A stretch of 64,000 nucleotides of DNA, taken from assembly GCA_014825775.1 (NCBI GenBank), contig MVAQ01000020.1, forward strand, positions 116,627-180,626. The letters are read 5' to 3'. Positions 1-11,272 of the stretch are shown piece after piece; the first letter of the stretch is position 1, and each line of letters starts with the position of its first letter. This DNA comes from Krasilnikovozyma curviuscula. Taxonomy: Eukaryota > Basidiomycota > Tremellomycetes > Cystofilobasidiales > Mrakiaceae. Under the pieces are notes generated by a model. The model did not search any database. It saw only the letters and a program-made list of their open reading frames with translations, and had not been told where the DNA came from. A program made the translations under genes and the position numbers.

Positions 1-77
1 ATGCTGCTGTTTATTACGACGACGAAAGACATGGTCCAAAGCCGAATGCATGAGTAAGTGCTGATCGAGCAAGCTAC

Positions 78-253
78 TTAAATGGCGCCTTCAGCGATCT
101 TGGCAGCATAGTATCTGACCATCTCTATAGAAAGCGAAAGAGAAAAGGTGAATCGGCGTCAGTGACCAGCAGCCAGACCAACACGACTTTATACGAGCAA
201 CTAAAGCCGGGAAGCAACTTACCTTCAACACCCAGCTTGACAGTGAATCTAGC

Positions 254-284
<31 letters not shown>

Positions 285-2493
285 TAAAAAGAAAAAGAAA
301 GGGATCAGGAAAACTGTCAAAATGATGGGGAAAAGGTGCTAAATCACCTTGGTTGCCATTTAAGCTCAGTTTTAGCTCTCGTTGTGTCAGGACGACGTCT
401 CTGTGGGTCGTCTGATGGCATCTCCTTGTGGATAATGTCGACACGCTTGGCGAGAGGGTTGCCCTGCTCCTTCTGGACCTCCTCGACGATGTCTCTGACG
501 GCCTCAGCGAATTCAACTGTGAATGTGATGGTACCGGAAACCAACATACATTAAATACGTCAGAATCAACCCACATTTATTGAAGGGGAATAGGAGGGTG
601 GTGATGATGGTAACTGTAATCAAAGGAACTCACGGATAGTGAACTCGTCGTGGTTACCAATGTTGACAGGTCTGGTCTCATCAGAGTTCATGAGCAAGAT
701 CAATCCGTCGACGAGATCGTGGACGTATTGGAAGGATCTGGTCTGAGAACCGTCACCGTACACAGTCATGTCCTCACCCTTGAGGGCCTGGATGATGAAG
801 TTAGAAACGACTCGTCCATCGTATGGGTTCATTCTTGGACCGAAACTATATTTCAAACGATAATAAAGATTTTAATACCCCATGAGAAGCTGTGATGAGA
901 GAGAAGAAGGAATGGGACGAACGTATTGAAGATACGGGCAACTCTGACTTCGACGTTGTCTTGTCTGGCGTAACCGTAGCAGAGAGTCTCAGCAACTCTC
1001 TTGCCCTCATCATAACAAGCACGGATACCGATTGGGTTGACGTGACCCCAGCTACAATGATTCAAACAAAAAGGAGGGTTTCTCGTCAGAGCCCCACTCT
1101 AACCACAGTGGTACCTCTCAAGTCCTCAATGGAGACTCGGTGGCCAATTCAACAAAGCTAAGACGTACTAATCTTCTGGCTGTGGGTGGACTTCAGGGTC
1201 ACCATAAACTTCAGAGGTAGAGGTGATAAGGAATCGAGCCTTCACACGCTTGGCCAAACCCAGCATGTTCAAGGTACCCAGGAATGAAGTCTTGACGGTC
1301 TTGACAGCATTGTATTGGTAGTGTGGTGGGGAAGCTGGACAGGCCAAGTGATAGATTTCTGAGAAGGAGTCTGTGTGTCAGTACTGAGCCACAACTGCGT
1401 TGATGAGACAGGCTTCTTACGGTCAACTTCAATCATAAATGGCTCGACGACATCGTGTCTGATGATTTGGAAGTTAGGGTGGCCGACCCAGTGAGCAATC
1501 TAAAATTGATAAGAATAATACCAGGCAAAATTGTCAGTGAGCCGATTAGCGGAGATGAACACGGCGGATTCGACTGACGGTAGTTCTGGAACCAGTGAAG
1601 AAGTTATCAATGACGGTAACTTCGTGTCCGAGGAGCATCAATCGATCAACGAGATGGGATCCAACGAAACCAGCACCACCAGTACTAATTGCAGAAAGCG
1701 AAAAAAAGTTAGTTGAAACCGCGCAGCTGTGAGATTGCACTAGGAGAAATATCGATGAAAAGAGTACTCACACGAGGATACGCTTTCTGTCAGCATTGGG
1801 AAGGAGCTTGACTGGCGGGAAACGTTGGACGGTGGAGTAAGAGATGGAGTTACTGTCGCTGCTACACTCGTGAAGAGACGGGAGCAAGGGAAAAAAAGGT
1901 CAGTTTCGAAAATCTTCCAGCAAGCATGTTTCAGTTGAGACTGATTCAACCTCCCAAACATTGGCGGGTCATTATATCAACCAAGGTGAAAAAGATCTTC
2001 TACTAACTGGTAGAGAGCAGAAGTTCCATATGGATCTTCCTTGGAGCCAGCAGCTGGGATAGCAGCAGTATCCTTGACGTAGTTTGGTCTCTACAAGTAC
2101 AGATCAATCCACAGTAACATCGAATGGTTGTGAGCATGGACGCAAAAGAATAGTTAGTCCAAGGATCTTATTCGGGAAAGGGCACCTAAAAGGTCGCTGC
2201 CAACGCACCAAGTAAAGAGATCTCAAGACGTCCAACTCGACGATAGAGTTGAATCCGAAACGATCAGTTCCGACAGTGGTGAGAACTTGTCCCTGTAGAT
2301 TTCAATATAGAACGTCAGCTCGAATGTCAGAAAACAGGAAAGCAGCCAGCAAAAAATCGAAACGGGAAAGTAGGAAGGGACGCGATTTTTTCGGTTCACT
2401 TCAGCAAAAACTCTCGGGCTGTTCCTCCTCTGATGTATGTCAAAGAAAGATGAGGCAAGGAGTACTTACGTCTTTTCCTACGTTAGAAGTCAT
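78..2493 (-). CDS. UXS1: UDP-glucuronic acid decarboxylase (UDP-xylose synthase)
   Basis: Makes UDP-xylose from UDP-glucuronate with bound NAD+; in capsulated Tremellomycetes it feeds xylosylation of capsule and glycoconjugates. Visible: Rossmann motif [14 protein letters not shown], the SDR catalytic residues in SSTSEVYG and YDEGKR (YxxxK), and family blocks [16 protein letters not shown] and [19 protein letters not shown]. Start chosen at MTSNVGKD, followed at once by a GTAAGT donor. The C-terminus reads [16 protein letters not shown] and stops at 78-80. The gene has many short introns; the last coding exons are 223-248 (only 26 nt) and 78-124. Roughly 400-430 residues, normal for fungal Uxs1. 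The upstream region carries three GTCGCGT motifs. Family call is firm; some inner exon edges are by eye. Confidence 0.95.
223..248 (-). other. UXS1: 26-nt microexon of UXS1
   Basis: The sense strand reads gctag|ATTCACTG...GTTGAAG|gtaagt. Joining it to the exon ending in WQP and to the last exon gives [18 protein letters not shown] with both phases correct. The flanking introns are 249-347 and 125-222. Alternative acceptor use 8 nt downstream gives a poorer frame. Confidence 0.75.
257..284. repeat. (AG)14 microsatellite inside a UXS1 intron
   Basis: 28 nt of pure AG on the plus strand, which is CT in the sense of the gene. It lies 8 nt from the acceptor of the 26-nt microexon and so acts as an extended polypyrimidine tract. 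Confidence 0.95.
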
Positions 2494-2973
2494 GTTTGAG
2501 ATAATGGGGGTGGGGTGATAGGGTAGATGAACTCGAGAGGGAACAAGGCCCAGGTGATTGTGGCTTCCGCGAGACACGCCTGATTGGGCTGTCCCCAGAC
2601 GCAATATTCGAGCTGTCCGGTTCAGGAAACTGGACGGGCTTCTAGCAGCCCGATCAGGAGCAACTCATTTAGAGAAAGTTTGTCCCAACAGATCGCCCAT
2701 TACATGTTATACATGAGAGCGTTCGGTCGGCTTTGTTGACTAAAAATGGTTATTCAACGCGACGATGGACTTGTCGCGTGAGGACTCTTGTCGCGTATTC
2801 CATCACATTTTTTCTCGTAACCTGACCTAGCTTTCCTCCAGTCGTTGTGACAGTTTCAAATATGGCGGTGCTCAAGAATGAATCTTATGGTATCAAGAAC
2901 GTTAATGAAGAGGGTATAGGGAGGGTGATCGTAAAGGTTCATAAGAAAAGGAAGGAATCACGAAAGAGAGGAG
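2494..2973. other. Intergenic spacer: UXS1 promoter and 3' flank of the BRE4-like gene
   Basis: No gene seen. Holds an imperfect 13-bp inverted repeat (2579-2591 with 2646-2658) and three copies of GTCGCGT/ACGCGAC at 2757-2763, 2773-2779 and 2790-2796, about 260-300 nt upstream of the UXS1 start. Confidence 0.7.
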
Positions 2974-5900
2974 TTAGCTGAACAAGTCTTCGAACTGTTG
3001 CAGATCAACCTGGACACCAAATGCGTCTTGAAGACTTGATCCAAGATATCTTTACAAAACAGAAACGCCCGCCCACAAACAAGTCAGTGGCCAAATCTCA
3101 AAAGTACTGGGTAGGCAGTTGTACGCACTCTAACTCAGTCGTCACTCCCTGCATTGCCAACACGTAACTGAAGTACAACAAATGCCTAGTATCAGCGCTG
3201 TGGCTATCCATGACTGCAGCAAGAGTCTGGGCTTTGTTGAGCAGTCGTAATCGAGCGAGTTCAGCTGGCGGGAGGTAAGGTGGGAGTGGTGTTTTAAGTT
3301 TGAGCGATGATGCGAGAACTGAGAAGAACAAAAGGACGTTTCCAACTAGTTCTCTTCGTTCTACAAATTAGGAGAGATGTTCAATAGAAGGGCTAAAGGA
3401 ATAAAAAAACGCGAGGAGCTCACCAGCGTTGACAGGTTGAATAAATTCTCGATAGACGATCTGGTCCCATTCTCGTCTACTGACGACACATCTCATAGAG
3501 TGAAGTCGATCGAGAAGGGTCTGAGACGAGAGAAGAAGAGCGTTATAGAGTTTTTGAGGGAACGGGCCCTTCATTCGAGGCTCCTGAGCAGCCGATTTCA
3601 AAAGACTACGAAGCTCGATGATGGAGATTTGTAGGTGAAGTTCCCTGGGACAAAATGAATCAATGAATTCATTAGCATTTGAAGATGACAAAAAAAAAAA
3701 AGAAAAAAAAGAAAAAAGAAAAAAAGGACCCACATAGCCATAAATTCTCGAACTGATGAGCGTAGCGAGTTCTTGAAGGCTGGTGGGAGTAGACGATCTC
3801 TCTCTGATGCGAACGACATGTCGGCAAATTCAGACCCCAAGCAGTCGCTCTCGATCCTAGCTGCACTGAAGGTTCCAACAATTCGGCTGTATATATAGCT
3901 CATATCCACCCAAAGTTCGGCCAGATTGATTCTGAGGACTTCTCGAGCCTTACGCGGCCACCAATAACGAGAGACAAGTCCAGCCCAGACGACTCCAGCG
4001 CTGACAGAGACAACTCTATGCCAGGCTACTGACTTGACATCTCCGGCCTCATTGTCTCTAAGATTGTAGCTAATGAGGAAGAAAGAAGAACTTATTTAGT
4101 CCATGAGGGACACTACTCAATAGCAATGCGCTCACCTGTACAGAGCCGTTAAGTTGAAAGTGAGGAGAATGAATCGTCCAGTGGCAGCATAGTCGGGCAT
4201 TTTAACGATGAGGTAGAAGCAAGGGATAGAAAAGAAGAATCCAATGAGAGGTAAGATGATGTTGTTGTCCGGGAACAGAAGGTAGGCACCAGCAGCGACC
4301 AAAGCCCCGAGTCTGCAAGGAGGAAGGAGATTAGGATCAAGCTGGGAAGAAAGAAAAAGGAAATTCATCACTCGCAATGTTCCCAGAACCCGATGGACTG
4401 AGGTGAAGTTGACAGCGCCGATAGTTGGACTCATCTGAAGAGGAAGAGGAGGCGTTAGCACCTGCACGCTCCCAACAATCTCTCATGAAAGATATTAACA
4501 ACACACAGTAGCAAAAAACGCAATCAGAGACCATTCTCCTCTAAACTCGAGGAAGATACTTCCTAACATCTCAGTGAAAGCGAGGGAAGCCAACATAGCA
4601 GTGGCCAGACCAACTTTCTATAGTAAGACGATGCAGATAGGTAGGTCAATGAGTCGTATATTGACTGTGAGATGAAGAGACTTACTACCGCGTAGCGAAT
4701 TTCGGGATCTCTGAAGTGAGTCCCGAGTTTCCATATTTGACGAGAGAACTTGCTTCGGGCATTGGGCAGGGTGCGTGAGTGAGGATTCGTTGCTGTGTCG
4801 GGTAGTTCTTTGTTTGTTTTTGGGAACTTAGGTTGAAAATCGCTGGGATCGATAGGCATAAGTTTGGCTGAAAGGTTTAAGAGAATGTTTTGAGTATAGG
4901 TGCTGAGGTTAAAGAGAAGGCAAGGCAAAACACTGACACATTCTTTTCCTCAACGTCTTGCTTTCCTTTCTTACTTCACGACGTACCCGGCTTCGAAGAC
5001 AAGGCACAAGCCTCCACGCCCACCAGAATTTCCTGCCGGTGTTGAACTCCAGTTCTTCTTCTTGGATTTCGCGCATCGAGTCCAGCATTGAAATCAATTC
5101 AGCAGTAAACTCTTCTAGAGTAAAGATGTAATAGTATACCAAGAAGACGGCGTGTTTCGTCGTGTCTTCAGTTGGCTCCCCAGCGTCATCTCCACTTTTG
5201 ACCCCAGGGACTGAGTTGGTGTTGTAGAGTTGTTTGAGAGATGCAACAGACACTCGCTGAAAGTTTGATAGTGCAGAGGAGAGGGTATCCTTGAGCAGAC
5301 CAAAGTCAGCTTCGGGAAGGCCAGAAGTGGATGCGAATGTTGAACGGATGGTGAGCAAAGTTGAGGTGACAGTTTGCTTTTGAAGCAAGCCTCAGAAATC
5401 AGCAAGGATACAAGTAAGATAGAAGCGAACTCAAGACTCACATTCAGATGCCTCATACTTGGCCCGATGGTTTCTCTGACTTCAGCAAAGAGATTCGCAT
5501 CTGACGCCAACTTCTCAGCTTCTTCATCAACTTCCTCCTCCTCTTGCTCCTCTCCTTCAGGTGGCGGAACAAGCGTTTTCCCACCGTAAATGCTGAAGTA
5601 GCTGTGGTTGGCTTTAGCAGCCTCAACCTTCTCCATCCTAGGCGATTGAAACCGTTCGCCAAAATGGTCAATCGTCCCATCTTCCTTTTCACGGCCTTTT
5701 ACTACAATGCGACCTTCCTTCTCGGCCTTCAGAAGCTCGAGCTGGAGGCCCGTTCCGCCTCGGAGACCGGTGATGTGTTGAGCAAGGCGTGTCAGCGACT
5801 CGACCACGGCTAGGTAAGACGATTTCGTCTGCTGAAGTCGAGGATCCAGAAGCTCCGAGTTCGCTTCCGAGAGATTCTTCTTAAGTGTGATGAATGCTTT

Positions 5901-8289
5901 CTCATGTGCCTGTACGGCAGCTGAAAGTGATTGCTGGGTTGGGTTTACGCCTTCGTCGAGGAGGAACGTCCTGTTGAGGAGAGTAACCAGGGTAGAGAAG
6001 GACTCAAGAGTCACGCTGATGTCGCTTTGGAGTTTTGATGTCGCACTGTGAGGCCAGAGGGTGAAGCAGACGACGTTAGAGGTGATGGACCTGGATGTAT
6101 AAAGAAGGGTCAACAGGTCGGTCTGTAATGAGAACTTGGTGATTTGGTGAAGGACTTACCCAATTAAGATAATCTCCAGCGTCTCAAGAAGTTTCCTCAA
6201 ACCACCTTCTTTGACAATGACAGTGAATATCGTGATGGCAGCCATTGACGTCGCCGTGTTGAATGACGGTTTATTGACACGATTCTACTCATCCAAAAAT
6301 GGCTCCTCATCAGAACGCAACCCTTCAAAGATACAGAAAGGAAATACCGACTTTGGTCCATGCAAGCGTACAGCATGCTCCACCCAAGAACACAAACACA
6401 CACAGCAAGTCACTCCATTGCCGTATCCAGCTACCTTCGTGGAAGACACTCTCGATGAAGCGGATGGTAAAGACAGCAACCAGGCAGACAAAGGAAGAGA
6501 AGACCGACATATAGAGACAGAACATGTCTGCTTCTAGCATTGATCCGATGGATTTCGCTGAGAGCAAGCAAGTAAGCAAGAAGGGTCAGCATGCGCGTTC
6601 GATGAAATAAGTGAGGAGGCTTTGAGGCTCACCAGGCGCATAGTAGACGCAGATGGTAGCGACTGTGTGAGCATTTGCCGGACTGGGTAAAAGACCATTG
6701 AGAGTAGGATTGAAAGTCCACAACGACGTGAGGAGGTAAGCGATCGAGCACTTGAGGATGTCTCTCTCTGCCCTGGTCAGAGGTCGCTGCCACCATTTCT
6801 TGGCTGGCACTGGCTTGTTTGTCGATGCTGATGAAGTGAGGGGAGTTGCAGGAGGCGGAACTGTTGTTTCAAGGGAAGAATTCGTTCTTGATGGTTGTTG
6901 AGATTGGCGTGGCTGGGCATGTCGGTATAGAGATGACGAGAAGGAAGCTGAGGTCTTGCCTGTGAATCCTGAGTCTGTCGTATCATATCGATCTTCGAGG
7001 CGGTTCTCAGACCCGATGAAACCCCAGAACTCATCCTTAGTAGGAACTGGAGGCAAGTCAATTTTATGGGGTCTCGGCGTTCCCTCTTCCTCCCCTTCTT
7101 CACTGCCGCTCTGTCCAAAGGTCACGGCGCCTTCATGGCCAACAGCGCCGAACGTCTCAGCCAAGGAGTGCCTACCACTAGTTCTGAATTGAGGGTTTCC
7201 ATCTTCGTCAACCCAATCGGCAGGGGCGGCAATTGAAAGAGTCTCCGGTGAGTGCGACATAGGTGGGGGTGAACCCACAACCTGCGAGATCCCCGAATGA
7301 AGTCTTGCATGGAATCCAACATTAGATTCTTCATCCTGATATTCTTCGTCGTCTTCTTGTACACTTCCAATGTTGCCTGTATGGGATCGATCTTCCGCCA
7401 GACGGTGGAACTGATCGAGCGCTGAGGTCGTACCACTGGAGGTCTCATTGTTGAACTGGGATAATTGATGGGGTATGATCCTACCTGGAGACGAAGCGGT
7501 GGAAGATGAGAGCGAGCCATTGTGCGGTGAAATTTGATCACTTGTGTTGAGATGGCTGAGGATGGACCGTCGCTTTCGGATCGAAAAGTAGGATGGTGAA
7601 AGTGGTGGACGAGTTGTCTGTTCATGGGTTGCTGCTGCTGATGATGTTAATGCAGAGGGAGAAGTGACAAGTTCAAATTGACTCCAAGCTTCCATTCCAT
7701 CTTCTTCAAGTACAGTTGATCTTTTGTTCGTGTTGGACGCCAGTTCCTTCCCTTTTCCCTTGTCCGCCGTACCATTTGGCGCTTGAACTAACGTTTGAGC
7801 TACGGAGAATCCTCTGACTGGAGCTGGTTTTGATAGATCTCCAGCTGAGGATGGTGGTTTGACGTAGATGTCATGGACTGCGGCTGGAGTGTGCAGGGGA
7901 AGGGAGCCAGGGGTAGCACCCATTATTCCTTGACCAAAATCTCTCCAAGACTCTCTTCGAATGCTCATCGAAGTAGCCCGAGCTCCACCACCAGTACTTG
8001 TTCTCTGTCGAGCTCCTGGTAGTCTTCTTTGAGCGATGTTCCCGCCTGCTGCTAGAGGGAGACCCATCACCACCCCTGACGGAATTGTACTTTCAATCCC
8101 AACATCCTCTGAAGCAGCTCTCACACCTTTACTGACAAGCAGATTTGAAGGGAGTGTGTAAACCTGGAGGCTTCGTGGGTGATTACGGAGGGAACCATAA
8201 TTCTGTAGCTGCTGCTGTCCCTTCGAGGTGGGGCTATGGAGGACACTAGAGCTTCCTGATGCTGGAGCTGAGCTGGAGTCTGATTCCAT
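2974..8289 (-). CDS. BRE4-like integral membrane protein (ArAE_2_N / DUF2421, aromatic-acid-exporter superfamily)
   Basis: Large fungal membrane protein of the family of yeast Bre4 (brefeldin A sensitivity), related to FUSC/aromatic acid exporters; the substrate is unknown. The first ~490 residues (from MESDSSSAP) are low-complexity, Ser/Pro/Gln-rich and probably disordered. Membrane segments start at KKWWQRPLTRAERDILKC and run through LLTSLWTFNPTLNGLL. A soluble block with an acidic stretch (EGEEQEEEEVDEEAEK) follows near 5500, then a second helix bundle, and the protein ends DLQQFEDLFS at 2974. About 12 introns; one contains a long A-rich tract at 3690-3725. The two-half architecture and length above 1200 residues fit the family. 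Exon joins in the C-terminal membrane half are the least certain. Confidence 0.85.
3690..3725. repeat. A-rich low-complexity tract in an intron
   Basis: Run of A broken by four G. In the sense of the minus-strand gene it is a long T-rich pyrimidine tract upstream of an acceptor ending tcccag. Confidence 0.85.
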
Positions 8290-8658
8290 CTGAAGTTTAT
8301 ATTCTTAATCACTACTGAGCTATAAGGATAAAGGTCGCATGGTAATGAGTTTGGGTTTGGTAACTGAGTGTTGGCGGACAGCAGGTAGCTGTTTCCCTCG
8401 ACCAAACATTTCGTGCACTTGACGTCCTTCTAAAAAATTGAATAAACACTGAGAGTCTACCAGTGGAAATGACATCGTGATTGGCTTCAACGTCCGCTGA
8501 ATCTAACAATTCGGGTTCAACGTTGTCGCGCACAGGTTAGGAAGTAACACAGGTCAAACGGTCGGAGAGCCTTGCGTTCATAGAGTCGAGTTCAGCAAAG
8601 CAGAAAAGGGGGTATCAAATTCAACCAGTACAGAAAAGGAAGACAACAAAAAATCTAA
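8290..8658. other. Intergenic spacer
   Basis: Promoter side of the BRE4-like gene and 3' flank of the Nop13-like gene. I see no gene and no notable repeat. Confidence 0.6.
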
Positions 8659-10961
8659 CTAATCGAATACCACCTTCTTTCCCTCACTCTTGACAATACC
8701 TGTGGGCGCTCGCTGAGCATTAGCAAGAGCCGATCCAGGAGCAGGTCTTCTCTTCTGCTCCCACTTGGCCATCTTTCTCTCCTCGCCTTCGCCTTCCTCA
8801 CCTTCTCGTGCGCGCTTCGGACGGTGGGCGTAGTCAATCTCCATCGGCTCGGCAGCAGCGGTTGTTTGGTTGAGCTCAGCTGCGACGGGCACAGGTGCGA
8901 ATTTGGGTCGTCTTTCAGCTTTAGGGGGTGGTCGAGGGTTGTTTGGAGCGTCGACTGTAAAATGAGCACAAGACGAGAGAGGAAGTAGCAGCGTCAGTCG
9001 GCTGGCCATGCAATGCGACGATACAGATTGGACAAAAGAGTCTTACCTGGAATCGTTGGTGGTAAGCCAGCAGCTTCCCTCGCAGCCTCTCTTTCCTTCT
9101 TCATGAGCCTCTTCTTCTTCTTTGGAGGAGCAGCACCCTCCAGCACCTTCTCCGCCTGCTCAGATTCAGGAAGTGGTTCAGGATATGCCTCGACATCGAT
9201 ATCCATGTCGACAAAGGCATTGGACGAGAGGGGTGCGTCAATTGAGGAATTCGCTGCTCGAATGGGAGTGTTGAAGTTTTTACTGGTGGTACCAGACCGA
9301 GCGGCAGCCGCTGGTGAAGCGTACTGTTGAAAAGGAGAAGAAGTGCATGAATTAGCGGTGGGCATACAAAGGAAAGGACAGAAAGAAGAAAAAAATTACC
9401 TGCAGAGTTAAATTTCTGCCATCCAGTCGGTGGTTCCTCATATCGATGAGAGCAGCGGTTGCCTGAGCTGGAGTGAGGAAATCAATGAAGGCGAACCTTC
9501 CAAAGAATAACAGTATCAGGGTCTAATCGACAACGAACGAACACTTAATGGGATAACTCACCCTTTACATCTTCCAGTGTCTTGGAATTGACCCATTCGA
9601 ATCTTCCTAATCCCAGCTCCAGACTCAATAACTATATCTTCTTCCTTCTTCTGAGGCCCCACCTTCTTCATAAGAGCAGCCTTTTCCTCCTCCTCGCCAC
9701 CTTTCTCCTTGTTCTCATCGTCCGCATCGTCGCTGTCTTCACCATCAGAACCCGATGTGGCAGCGGCGGCGGCTTCTTCAGCTTCAGCTTCAGCTACCAT
9801 ACTGAGTGGTACGGGTTCAGGTCTGAAAGCGCTCTTCGCCTTCTTGTCCTTGGCCATTGATGTCTGATAATGAGTTTCGATGAGCGCACGAATTGCATCT
9901 TCTGTTGCTTCGAATCTGGAAATTGACCGACAGACAGAAAGCGCAGTGAGGACTCTAGGCGGAAATCGGAGACAAAACATTTCATGAACTTACCCAAGAT
10001 TCCCAACAAACAAAGTAGCTCCGACGGGATTCTTCTGTTTCGACAACAACAAAGCGACCGTCTTGCTCTTTGTACCGACAGGTACAGCGACACTGACCGG
10101 CGTCTCTGGTCGAGAGGAGAAATCTTCGCCCTTCTTAATAAGAACTTTTCGGCCATCGAGAGGGTTTTCGGTGAGTTTGAGAGCGGCTTCGAGGGAGGAT
10201 GGGGTAGAGAAGTCGACGTATGCGAAACTAGGGAGACAACGGCGCGTTAAACAGAGAGCGCCCATTGAAGAAGTTAAATGGAATGAATGAACAACTGACC
10301 CTTTGTTTGGTCCCCACTTTCCTTTACCCAGATTGCTCTTTGGTAGGTTGACTCTGGTGATCGAGGGTTTGACCATGATCTTCTCTTCCGTCGTCGCCGT
10401 CACAGCACCGTCGTCGCCGCCCATATCAGCGACCTTGCTGCTAGATGCCAAAACAACCTCTTCTTCTGGCAGGTCATTCAGTGCCCTCTCGAAGAAATAG
10501 CGCAATTGCTGTTCCGTCGTCTTGAAAGCCAAATTTCCGATCCAAACAGAGTATTTCTTCTGAGGAACCGCCTGGCCCTTGGGCTTGGATGACGAGTTGC
10601 CTGGAGCAGATGCTAAACCTTCCTCTGCTTCATCTCCCAGAGTCTGCTTTGATTTGGCTTTCCTGAGCTGCTTCTTCGACAATGGTGCAGGTGCGTCTGG
10701 ATCGATGGTCAGGACGTTTGGATCCTCTTCCTCTGCATCTTTACCTGCATCAGAACCAGAAACTTCTGCTCGAGTCTTCTCAGGCGACGAGTCAAGGGCG
10801 TCAGGTGTAGCGGTCGTGGTTTGTGCAGGAGCTGATGCAGATTTCTTGGACTTCTTCTCCTTCTTGACTTTCTCTTCGGTAGATTTTCCCTCCTTCCTCG
10901 ATTTCTTTACCTTGGCCACAACTGGTTGCGTACTAGTTGACGCTTCCATGCTGTCTGACAT
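8659..10961 (-). CDS. NOP13: Nop13-like nucleolar RNA-binding protein with two RRM domains
   Basis: Pre-ribosomal nucleolar protein. The lysine-rich N-terminus (KKSRKEGKSTEEKVKKEKKS) is followed by RRM1 starting KKYSVWIGNLAFKTTEQQLR, interrupted by an acidic/alanine loop, and ending FAYVDFSTPSS...LDGRKVLIKKGEDFSSRPETP. RRM2 starts ATLFVGNLGFEATEDAIR, with a long EEAAAA/SDGEDSDD insertion, then IRKIRMGQFQDTGRCKGFAFIDF. The C-terminus NAQRAPTGIVKSEGKKVVFD matches the conserved Nop13 tail. The start is the first in-frame ATG (MSDSMEAST); the frame stays open upstream but has no ATG. Unusual feature: the ~60-residue charged insertion inside RRM2, larger than in yeast. The alternative, Nop12, fits the tail less well. 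Confidence 0.88.
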
Positions 10962-11272
10962 TGCTGGCTGCACTGATGGAGACGTTGTCGATACCCAGAT
11001 CAGGGGCAGAAATCCAAGTAAATTTACGCCCGCCACCAACCCTCACTTAAGAGTGGCGCAGGTCCAATGAGCTGACTCTTGCATTGGTGACAGAGACAAT
11101 GAAGACACAAGTGTAAGAAGGAATGGAAGTTTCTTTGCGGAACAGGCTGAAGCGCACCATATGCCGATCGAAGCACTACAATCGCATGAACAATACAGAG
11201 AAGCAATTACAAAGTACAAAATACACACCCAGCGAACAAGAAAAAAAGTGAGATCGAAAGCTATTCTTTTAT
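10962..11272. other. Intergenic spacer
   Basis: Lies between the Nop13-like start and the POL1 stop, both genes being minus-strand. No gene or distinct element recognised. Confidence 0.6.

Noticed and set aside
91..576. 161-codon minus-strand frame over the UXS1 3' end
   Set aside because: It is out of frame with the conserved UXS1 exons and is kept open mainly by the CT microsatellite.
10962..11039. Upstream extension of the Nop13-like frame
   Set aside because: No ATG is present; MSDSMEAST at 10961 is the first possible start.
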